A DNA stretch of 64,000 bases from NCBI GenBank assembly GCA_963798775.1, contig CAWCUK010000001.1:186001-250000 (forward strand), given 5' to 3'. This DNA comes from CAWCUK01 sp963798775. Its GTDB lineage: Bacteria; Bacteroidota; Ignavibacteria; Ignavibacteriales; Ignavibacteriaceae. Of this stretch, positions 1-7,850 are shown piece by piece; position 1 is the stretch's first letter, and each line of letters opens with the position of its first letter. Both the position numbers and the translations under genes were made by a program. Under the pieces are notes generated by a model. That model did no database searches. It was not told the origin of the DNA and saw only the letters and a list, made by a program, of their open reading frames with translations.

Positions 1-175
1 AAGTATCATCGCCGCCTTTTTTAACATTAACGCCGGGATGAAATTTAGTTCCTCTTTGTCTAACCAAAATATTACCGGCTAAAACATGTTCGCCACCGAA
101 TTTTTTAACACCTAGACGTTGCGCATTACTATCTCTGCCGTTTCTTGATGAACCTTGACCTTTTTTATGAGCCAT
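1..175 (-). CDS. rpmA: 50S ribosomal protein L27, C-terminus beyond the window edge
   Basis: The first 58 codons of L27 are visible, reading MAHKKGQGSSRNGRDSNAQR and then the LGVKKFGGEHVLAGNILVRQ segment typical of the family. L27 sits near the peptidyl-transferase centre of the large subunit. The N-terminus begins directly at the conserved AHKKG(Q/A)GS motif with no extension for proteolytic processing. The gene lies 17 bp downstream of rplU on the same strand, the classic rplU-rpmA pair. The stop codon is outside the window. Confidence 0.96.
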   Translation of the reverse strand, partial: MAHKKGQGSSRNGRDSNAQRLGVKKFGGEHVLAGNILVRQRGTKFHPGVNVKKGGDDT

Positions 176-192
176 TTTATAATCTCCTCTTT

Positions 193-501
193 TTAACCGA
201 TCTTAGTAATTTCTATTCTTGTTAAATGTTGTCTGTGGCCGTTCTTCTTTTCGTAGCCTGTTCTTCTTTTCTTTTTGAATACGATTACTTTATCATCTTT
301 AACATGTTCCAAAACTTTAGCCGTAACTTTTACACCTTCAACAATAGGCGCTCCGACTTTTGTTCCGTTTTCATCGCCGAATAAAAAAACATTGTCAAAA
401 GTAACATCAGATTCAACATCTTCCTTTAAACGAGGAACATAATATTTATTATTTTCTGTTACCTTAAATTGTTGTCCTAATATATCAACAACCGCAAACA
501 T
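193..501 (-). CDS. rplU: 50S ribosomal protein L21
   Basis: 102 residues, the usual length of L21. It starts MFAVVDILGQQFKVTENNKY and contains the family signature KKKRRTGYEKKNGHRQ near the C-terminus (about residues 76-91), which contacts 23S rRNA. It is the first gene of the rplU-rpmA pair. About 120 bp of AT-rich sequence separates it from the histidine kinase gene upstream and must hold its promoter. The reading frame is intact, unlike that of the upstream genes. Confidence 0.97.
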   Translation of the reverse strand: MFAVVDILGQQFKVTENNKYYVPRLKEDVESDVTFDNVFLFGDENGTKVGAPIVEGVKVTAKVLEHVKDDKVIVFKKKRRTGYEKKNGHRQHLTRIEITKIG

Positions 502-619
502 TATTTACCTCTACTTTTCTAAAATTTAGACAACAAAGTTAACAAATTGTTAATTCCAAGTCAATTGAGGGAGGAATTATTTTCTTTACTGAAAATAAGT
601 GTTAATAAAATTATTTCTT

Positions 620-1652
620 TCATTTTTTTATCAGAAAAGAAAATTCACTGCCGGAATTTAAGTTTGCTTTTAACATCAATTTTAGAGCCGTGAGCTTCTA
701 TAATATGTTTAACAATAGCAAGCCCTAAACCTGTTCCCCCAACTGCGCGAGATCTTGCTTTATCTACACGATAAAATCTTTCGAAAATACGTCGATAAAT
801 CTTCCTCCGGAATTCCGATGCCGGTATCTTTTATAACAAATTTTATAAACTTACTTTCTTCTTCGGCAAAAACCTCTATTTTCCCTTTTTCGGTATATTT
901 AATCGCGTTAGAAATTAAATTTACAAAAACTTGACGGAGTTTATTTTTATCGCCAAAAACTTGAGTTTTTTCTTTTACAGGATGAAAAATTAAGTTCTAT
1001 TCCTTTTTCTTCCGCCGAGTTTTTATATTCGCTTATTATCGCGTGTTTAATATTCATTCATATAAAAGAACCTAAAACTCAACCGCATTTCGCCCGATTC
1101 AATCATTGAAATATCTATTAAATCATTTAGCAAGATTATTAAGATTTATCTGTATGCTGATTAGCTTTTTCAAGAAAGTAATATTAACTTTTCGATCATT
1201 TATCGCGCCGTTAAGCAAAGTTTCCAATATATCCTTGAATTGCAAATATCGGAGTTCTTAGTTCGTGAGAAACGTTTGCCAAAAATTCTGTTCTCATTTT
1301 TTCGAATCTTTTTAGATATTCAATATCGGCTTTTAGTTTTGTAAACATTTTTTTTATTTCATCCTGAACGCCCGTTAAATATCTACTTAGTATTAATTTC
1401 TTCCGAGGAATTTGTATAGAATATTTTTTCTGATATTCTCGATAATTATGCCTTAACTTCTCTAAATTCCTTACTTCGTTTTCTTCCAATAATATTTAAG
1501 AAGATGAGAGATGCGAAGTAATTAGTATTAAACTTAATGAATGATTAGAATAGATATATTAAACAAAAAATTAAAATAAAAGATAAGATCGAAAAGGCAA
1601 GAAATTCCCAGAAATAAACTCTGCGATGAATAAAGATTTGATTTAATATCAT
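620..1652 (-). pseudogene. Sensor histidine kinase (PhoR/BaeS-like), frameshifted
   Basis: A membrane sensor kinase read in several frames. It starts at an ATG overlapping the regulator stop (ATGA, 1649-1652). It has a hydrophobic segment (YFWEFLAFSILSFILIF) near the N-terminus, then the HisKA box FLANVSHELRTP with the phospho-accepting His (about 1250-1300). The HATPase domain follows with N box NLISNAIKYT, G1 box DTGIGIP and G2 box GGTGLGLAIVKHI, ending ...FLIKK at 620. At least four single-base shifts break the frame (near 1540, 1200-1000, 790 and 650). All catalytic motifs survive, so this is either a recently broken gene or consensus error. It is the last gene of the xseA operon and the cognate partner of the adjacent regulator. 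Confidence 0.8.
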
Positions 1653-2351
1653 TCAACACTTTTAAATCTGTATCCTACGCCTTTTACGGTTTCTATTAAA
1701 TCTGAAATACTTTCCAAGTTTTTCCCGAATTTTTCTAATATGAACATCAACAGTTCTATCAACAACATAAACATCGGCTCCCCAAATATCTTTTAATAGC
1801 ACTTCGCTTGAAAAACTTTTCCCGGATGGTTTGCAAGATAATAACAGAATTTCGAATTCTTTACGTGGGAAAATTTTTTCTTCTACCGTCAATACTTACC
1901 AATATACTTTCACGATCAATTTCTAAAGCGGACCGATTTTATACATTTGCGGAGTAGATTTTCCTCGTGCACGAGCTTTATCATTCTTACGAAGGTTAGA
2001 TTTTACACTGGCGATTAATTTTTTAGGTGAAATCGGTTTTTGAATATAATCATTTGCGCCAAGTTCGAGGCCTTTAATTTCATCAATTTCACCGGATTTT
2101 GCGGTTAAAAATATAATCGGTGTGATTTTCAAAACCGTCTGTTTCTCTTATTTTTTTGCAAACTTCATAACCGTTCAAGTTTCGGCATCATAATATCAAG
2201 GATAATCAAATCAGGTTTTTCTGATAATTTGGTTAAAGCTTCATCTCCATCAAATGCTGTTATAACTTCAAATCCTTCTCTGTTCTAAATTATATTGAAG
2301 AAATTCGACAATATCTTTTTCATCATCAACAAGTAGAATTTTTGATTTCAT
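1649..2351 (-). pseudogene. OmpR/PhoB-family response regulator, frameshifted
   Basis: Two-domain regulator. The receiver starts MKSKILLVDDEKDIVEF (acidic pocket DDE), has the phospho-acceptor region LIILDIMMPKL, the switch residues FLTAKSG and the KP motif DYIQKPISP. A winged-helix DNA-binding domain follows, ending in the family motif VDVHIRKIREKLG (about 1710-1760). The total span of 703 nt fits the usual 230 or so residues. The frame is interrupted about six times by one-base changes (near 2283, 2180, 2130, 1920, 1890, 1710). It lies 6 bp after the oxidoreductase gene and overlaps the kinase start by 4 nt. Confidence 0.8.
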
Positions 2352-2357
2352 TAGGCT

Positions 2358-3363
2358 TTATACTTTAATTTCCTTGTTTTTTGCTGCAGATTTATACATT
2401 GCTTCAATAATTTTCATTCTTGAAAATGCTTCTTCCCCCGATGAGAAAATAGGATTTAATCCTCTAACTGCCCCAATAAAACTTTTTAATTCATTTAAAT
2501 AAGATTTTCTTGAACAAACTTAAAGGATTTTCTTTTTGAGAGGGAGTTAAATCATAATTTGTTCTTCTATTTTTTTTAAATACTTAAAAGGGTTTAAGTG
2601 AAGCAAATCCTTTTGTTCCGTAAATATTAAGATAAAAAAAATCTTTTTCAACAGGAAGAGACCAGCTTGCTTCCATATTTATTAAAGAATGAATTTTTAC
2701 ATCTTAAAAAACTTATTGAAGTATCTTCAACATTTTTGGTATTTTGTAAAAATTTTGTGTAGAAACTGATTCAACAGGGGGATAATCTAAAAGCCAAAGG
2801 AAAGATCGAAAAGTAGAATTCCGAGATCAATAATTACTCCGCCGCCGGATTCTTCCTTTTTTGTAAACCATTTTTCACTGCTGCTTTGCCTTCTTATCCA
2901 GCCGCATTTTACATAAAAAGGATCTCCGATTTCTCCGGAGCTTAATAGACTTCTTAAAAGCATCGCATCGGGCCGGTACCGCAAATTCATTCCTACCATT
3001 ACTTTCTTTTATATTTTTTTGCAGCATCCACAACTGGTTTTGCTTCAGCATAAGTTCTGGCTAAAGGTTTTTCAACAAGAACATCTTTTTTAGCTTTTAA
3101 ACATGCAATTGCAATATCTTTATGCGATGTGGTAGGAGTAGCAATTATTACAGCATCAACATCACTTTCTTTCAAGCAGTTCTTTATAATCACGGTATAA
3201 CGTTCGGTAATATTAAATTTATCTGCAATAGTATTTAATCTATTTTTATTTATTTCCGCAACAGCAGTTACTGCAGCATTATTTAATTTTTGAAAGATTA
3301 GGAAGATGAACTAACTGAGCAATTCCTCCTAGACCAATAACTAGCAATTTTAGTTTTTGCCAT
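2358..3363 (-). pseudogene. Gfo/Idh/MocA-family NAD(P)-dependent oxidoreductase, frameshifted
   Basis: The N-terminal Rossmann fold carries the glycine motif GLGGIAQ near 3330. The dinucleotide-domain segments VDAVIIATPTTSHKDIA and DVLVEKPLA follow, where EKP is the diagnostic family motif. The C-terminal substrate domain includes MVGMNLRYRPDAMLLRSLL and GDPFYVKCGW, and the gene ends ...AKNKEIKV at 2358. The span equals about 335 codons, normal for the family. The frame is broken about five times (near 3348, 3285, 3200, 3000 and 2800-2500). The substrate cannot be told from sequence; members act on sugars and other polyols. It lies 28 bp after dxs. Confidence 0.75.
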
Positions 3364-3391
3364 TAAACGAGAAACCTCGTGATTTACTGTT

Positions 3392-5290
3392 TTATTCACA
3401 AAATACTTTTACTTTTTTCGCAATACCTTCAGGGTCAATACCAATAATTTGATGAAGTTCCGCTTGTGTTCCGTGTTCAATAAAATTATCGGGCAAGCCA
3501 ATTCTTAAAATATCATTTTTATAATTATTTTCAGTAAAATATTCTAACACTCCGCTCCCGAATCCGCCCACTAAAGAATTTTCTTCAAGTGTAACTACTT
3601 TCGAATATTCGGTCAGCAATTTCATCAAGCAATTTTGTATCGAGAGGTTTGGCAAATCTCATATTTACAACTTCACAACTTAAACCTTCGGCTTCTAAAA
3701 GTTCAGCGGCTTTAAGTGAATAATCAACCATAGAACCAAGAGCTAAAAGTAGCCGCATCATTCCCATCTTTTAATTTTTCAGCTTTGCCAGATTTTAATT
3801 TCATCAAAACCGGCTTTAAGTTCAACTCCCAACGCGGAACCTCTCGGATATCTTAACGCGACCGGTGCCGTCTTTATATTTAACTGCAGTATAAAGCATA
3901 TCTCGTAATTCGGATTCATCTTTCGGAGCCATTATTACCATTCCGGGTATCATTCTTAAATATGTAAGATCAAAAGCGCCGTGATGAGTTGGACCATCGG
4001 CACCGACTAAACCTGCTCTATCAAGAATAAACACAACATGAAGTTTTTGAATCGCAACATCATGAACAATCTGATCGAAACCTCTTTGCAGAAAAGTAGA
4101 ATAAATTGCCACAACAGGAATTATTCCCTGTGTTGCTAATCCGGCAGCAAAAGTAACAGCATGTTCTTCGGCAATTCCAACATCAAAATAATTTTCGGGG
4201 ATAATTTTTTTGAAGAATATCCAAACCGGTTCCATCGGGCATTGCCCCGGTAATTCCTACAACTTTAGGATTTTCTTTAATAATTTCCACTAAAGCGTTA
4301 CCGAAAATTGAAGTATAGGAAGGATTTCCCCCGGCTTTTTTATAAGCTTTTCCGGTTACTTTATCAAAAGGAGTAGAAGCATGAAGCCTTTGAACATGAC
4401 CTTCCGCCGGTTTATATCCTTTTCCTTTTTGGGTAATTGCATGAACCAGAATAGGGCCTTTATATTCTTTTACTTGTTCAAATATTTTTACCAATTGATG
4501 AAGATTATGTCCGTTTACAGGCCCGAAATATCTAAAACCCAAAGCTTCGAAAAGCATGCCCGGTGTAACAACAGCTTTTATTCCGTTTTCTAATCTGAAC
4601 CGCAATTTTTCTTAATCTGTCTCCAAACTGATCTAATTTGCCGGTTAGATCCCAAATTTGCCCTTTGAATTTATTATAATCCGGATGAGCAATCATTTCA
4701 GTAAAATAATTTGAGATTTGCCAAACATTAGGAGCAATTGACATATTATTATCATTCAGAACAACAATAAGATCAGATTTATGTAATGCCGGAATTATTC
4801 ATTGCTTCATAAGCCATTCCGCCTGTCATGGCGCCGTCACCTATAATCGCGACAACTTTCTTATTTGTTTCACCCTTTAAATCTCGTGCAACAGCCATGC
4901 CTAAAGCGGCCGAAATAGAAGTAGAAGCATGCCCGGCTCCGAAAGTATCATATTCACTTTCAGATCTTTTTAGAAATCCGCTTATACCGTTTAATTGCGG
5001 ATTGTTTTTAATGCTTCTTTTCTTCCGGTTAAAATTTTATGAGGATAAGCTTGATGGCCGGTATCCCACACAATTAGGTCATATGGTGTATTAAAAACTT
5101 TATGCAGCGCAACAGTAAGTTCAACAGTACCTAAACCGCCGCCAAAATGTCCGCCGATTTCAGAAATTGTATCTATAAGATATTCTCTAATATCCGAACA
5201 TAAAACCTTCAGTTGGGAAAGATCCATCCGGCGAATATCTTCCGGGAAATTTACATTTGATAAAACCGAATATTTACCGGCATCACTCAT
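3392..5290 (-). pseudogene. dxs: 1-deoxy-D-xylulose-5-phosphate synthase, frameshifted (probably sequence error)
   Basis: DXS makes the first intermediate of the MEP isoprenoid pathway from pyruvate and glyceraldehyde-3-phosphate using thiamine diphosphate. Visible motifs in order are the N-terminal GGHFGGGLGTVELTVALH, DTGHQAYPHKILTGR, the ThDP/Mg site GDGAMTGGMAYEAMNN, FGPVNGHN, the catalytic-Glu region VGIAEEHAVTFAAGLA, and DRAGLVGADGPTHHG. The 1899-nt span (632 codons) is full length for DXS. About six single-base shifts break it, for example a missing base near 4994, one near 4792 and an A-run change near 4607. The enzyme is normally essential, so a real knockout is unlikely. It follows xseB by 21 bp. 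Confidence 0.9.
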
Positions 5291-5311
5291 TTTTTACTAG
5301 CTCCATTCTAA

Positions 5312-5551
5312 TTATTCTTCAAATAAACTTTCATCAACGGAAGGAATAACGCCGATTTGCTTTTTTAGTTCGGTAATTTTAAGTTCAGCGTTTTTTAAAG
5401 CAGAATAACATTCCTTTGATAAAAGTATGCCTTCTTCATAAAGACTTATAGCTTCATCTAAACCTATTGTATCGCCTTCAAGCAATTCAGAAATTTCCTC
5501 CAGCCGGTTTATCTGGTCTTCAAATTTAATTTTAATTTTCTTCTTAGTCAT
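5312..5551 (-). CDS. xseB: Exodeoxyribonuclease VII small subunit
   Basis: 79 residues, the expected size for XseB. The family core FEDQINRLEEISELLEGDTI is followed by LDEAISLYEEGILLSKECYS. This is a short helical hairpin that coats the elongated arm of the large subunit XseA. It lies 35 bp after xseA and 21 bp before dxs on the same strand. The acidic C-terminal tail (VDESLFEE) is typical of the family. Confidence 0.95.
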   Translation of the reverse strand: MTKKKIKIKFEDQINRLEEISELLEGDTIGLDEAISLYEEGILLSKECYSALKNAELKITELKKQIGVIPSVDESLFEE

Positions 5552-5586
5552 TTAATCACAAATAATTTTAATTACTGTTCAATTTC

Positions 5587-6780
5587 TTAATTCGAGTTAT
5601 TTATCCCTATTTCATCATCAAAAAATATTAAAGAAGCAGCTTCGGAATTATTAAATTCAGCCGCTCTTTTTACATATTTTGAATCTTGCTTAACTAACAC
5701 AAATCCTTTTTTCAATACTTTTTTAACATCGTGGGATTCGATGGTTTTTGAAAGGAGAGAAAGTTTACTGTTATTTATTAACAGTTTCCGTTCAATTTTC
5801 TGCATAAGTTTATAGGATAAATTATCAAGCTGCTGATATTTACTTCTTACCAAATCTAAGGGCATTCTGAAGCCGTAAGAATTAATTAATGAAGCAATTT
5901 CAGCTCGCTTATCAGCGCAAAATTCCAATAAATATTGAGTAGAATTATAGGAAAAATCATTAATAAGTGCAAAAAAATCAGCTTTGCCGGGAGTTGCTAA
6001 CTCCATTGCAGCCGAGGGAGTCGGTGCCCGAAGGTCAGCGACAAAATCCGCGATTGTAAAATCAATTTCATGCCCAACTCCTGAAATAATAGGAATTCTT
6101 GAATTAAAAATTTCCCTTGCTACAACTTCTTCGTTAAACGCCCACAAATCTTCTATTGAACCTCCGCCGCGCGCGATAATAATTAAATCAATATCATTCC
6201 GCATATTAAGCAGCCGAATATTTTCTGCAATATTATCCGCCGCGCCGTTTCCCTGAACTCTTGAATGGGCGATAACTAATTCGGTTAAAGGAAATCTTCT
6301 TTGCGCGACACTTATCATATCCCGAAAAGCGGCGCTGTCTTTCGCGGTTATAACTCCAATTTTATTGGGGATTACCGGAATTTCTTTTTTGAATTCTAAA
6401 TCAAACAAACCTTCGCCGGCTAATTTCTGTTTTAATTTTTCAAAAGCAGCCTGCAGTTCTCCTTCGCCCGCCGGTTTCATTGAACGAACATCAAGCTGGT
6501 AATTGCCTCTCGGAGCGTAAACAGAAATTTTACCGTTTACAATAATTTTCATTCCGTCCTGCGGCTTAAAAAAAACGTAATTATTAAAGCCGCGCCACAT
6601 AGTGCAGCAAATTACCGCGTCAGAATCTTTTAAATTAAAATACCAATGCCCCGAATGATGAGCTTTGAAATTAGAAATTTCACCTTCTACGGAAACTTGT
6701 GAAAATTCTTCTTCCAGAGTATATTTTATTTCCTTAGTTATTTCGGAAACCGTTAAAATATTTCTTCCGTTTTTTAGCAT
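5587..6780 (-). CDS. xseA: Exodeoxyribonuclease VII large subunit
   Basis: 397 residues. The N-terminal OB-fold DNA-binding domain (about 8-100) holds EGEISNFKAHHSGHWYFNLK. The central nuclease domain has the family motifs VITAKDSAAFRDM, IIIARGGGSIEDLWAFNEE and PIISGVGHEIDFTIADFVAD followed by RAPTPSAAMEL. The C-terminal helical arm is shorter than in E. coli (456 aa). XseA with XseB degrades single-stranded DNA from both ends to oligonucleotides during repair. It is the first gene of the operon that continues through xseB and dxs to the two-component system, and its frame is clean. Confidence 0.97.
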   Translation of the reverse strand: MLKNGRNILTVSEITKEIKYTLEEEFSQVSVEGEISNFKAHHSGHWYFNLKDSDAVICCTMWRGFNNYVFFKPQDGMKIIVNGKISVYAPRGNYQLDVRSMKPAGEGELQAAFEKLKQKLAGEGLFDLEFKKEIPVIPNKIGVITAKDSAAFRDMISVAQRRFPLTELVIAHSRVQGNGAADNIAENIRLLNMRNDIDLIIIARGGGSIEDLWAFNEEVVAREIFNSRIPIISGVGHEIDFTIADFVADLRAPTPSAAMELATPGKADFFALINDFSYNSTQYLLEFCADKRAEIASLINSYGFRMPLDLVRSKYQQLDNLSYKLMQKIERKLLINNSKLSLLSKTIESHDVKKVLKKGFVLVKQDSKYVKRAAEFNNSEAASLIFFDDEIGINNSN

Positions 6781-6860
6781 TTGGTATTTATAAAATTGTA
6801 AACTTCAAAATTAAAGAAGTTTTGATAAAAATATTATATAAATATTCTCCCCCGTTACTG

Positions 6861-7763
6861 TTAATCTTTTTTATTTTTCTTTTCTTCTTTTACTTCTTTC
6901 CGAAAGATTAAACAGTATTGATGATGGCGGTTGGAAACCCAAGCACTGTTAACTCCGAGTGCGATTAGAGGCTTATCATCTTGGAGCCAAATTTTTTCAT
7001 CTTTCATAACCCAGCTTTTTTCGCCCCTTTTAGTTAATGAAATCGCGGTATCGAAAGCCAGAGGAAAAAGTCTTCCCTTATAATAAATATTATTTGTAAT
7101 AACGGTTAAATACGCGTTGGGAAGCGCAAGATCAAATACCTCGTCGAATACTTTGGCCTGACGTTCAATAAATTCGTCATAATCTTTTATGTTTCCTAAA
7201 TCCGCTTCTTTATTTTCTGAATATTTTGTGGATAAACCTTTTTGAGTTCTATTTTTCTGACGAAGATTATTTCTATCAAGCTGATTCCAATAAGGCGGCG
7301 AAGTAATAATATAATCGTATCGTACGTTTTTAAGATAAGTTTCGGCAAGCACATCTTTTATATTTTCAGATGAGCCTAAAAATGGTTTTATCTCATTCTG
7401 AAAAGATTTTTCATCAATTCTGTCTTTCGCTATTTCATAAAACTCTTGTGAAAGCTCAACTCCCACTGCGTTTCGCTTAAGTTCGCCGGCTGCCATTAAG
7501 GTACTTCCGGTGCCCATAAAAGGATCCAGTATCCAACTTCCCTCTTTGGTAAAAAAGGAAATAAATTCTGCTACTAAACTTTCGGGAAATTTAGCGGGAT
7601 GAAGAACTTCATTATTATTTCTTTTCGGCGGGCGATGAATAAACCAAGATTTTGAAAACTTTATCCATTCTTTTCCGGTAAGATTATTTAATTTATTATT
7701 GAGATTAAATTTACCGCGTTCGCCCAAATCAACATATGAACTTGAATTTTCTTTTTTTGCCAT
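6861..7763 (-). CDS. Orphan DNA methyltransferase (amino-MTase, N4-cytosine/N6-adenine type)
   Basis: 300 residues. Motif order is X-like HPAKFPESL (about 55-63), motif I DPFMGTGST binding S-adenosylmethionine (80-88), GVELS (101-105), and catalytic motif IV TSPPYW (154-159). The SPPYW form is commonest in N4-cytosine methylases. The C-terminal 140 residues would then hold target recognition. The order X-I-IV differs from the beta class (IV-TRD-X-I) to which SPPY proteins usually belong. No restriction endonuclease is adjacent, so it is an orphan or solitary methylase. The recognition site cannot be read from sequence. It lies 80 bp upstream of xseA on the same strand and the N- and C-termini are lysine-rich. 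Confidence 0.85.
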   Translation of the reverse strand: MAKKENSSSYVDLGERGKFNLNNKLNNLTGKEWIKFSKSWFIHRPPKRNNNEVLHPAKFPESLVAEFISFFTKEGSWILDPFMGTGSTLMAAGELKRNAVGVELSQEFYEIAKDRIDEKSFQNEIKPFLGSSENIKDVLAETYLKNVRYDYIITSPPYWNQLDRNNLRQKNRTQKGLSTKYSENKEADLGNIKDYDEFIERQAKVFDEVFDLALPNAYLTVITNNIYYKGRLFPLAFDTAISLTKRGEKSWVMKDEKIWLQDDKPLIALGVNSAWVSNRHHQYCLIFRKEVKEEKKNKKD

Positions 7764-7850
7764 TTAATTGCAGCCGGTTGTTATTTTTTTGAACAGATTT
7801 GAAAATACAAATTAGTGATAATATCCCCAAACTTTTATTAAATTTTATTT

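Noticed and set aside
3392..5290. Programmed frameshifting or split dxs genes
   Set aside because: The breaks occur at about six unrelated places, in both directions, without slippery motifs, and the adjacent genes have the same fault.
5984..6256. Plus-strand reading frame inside xseA
   Set aside because: It is antisense to the conserved catalytic motifs of xseA and has no family resemblance or ribosome-binding site.
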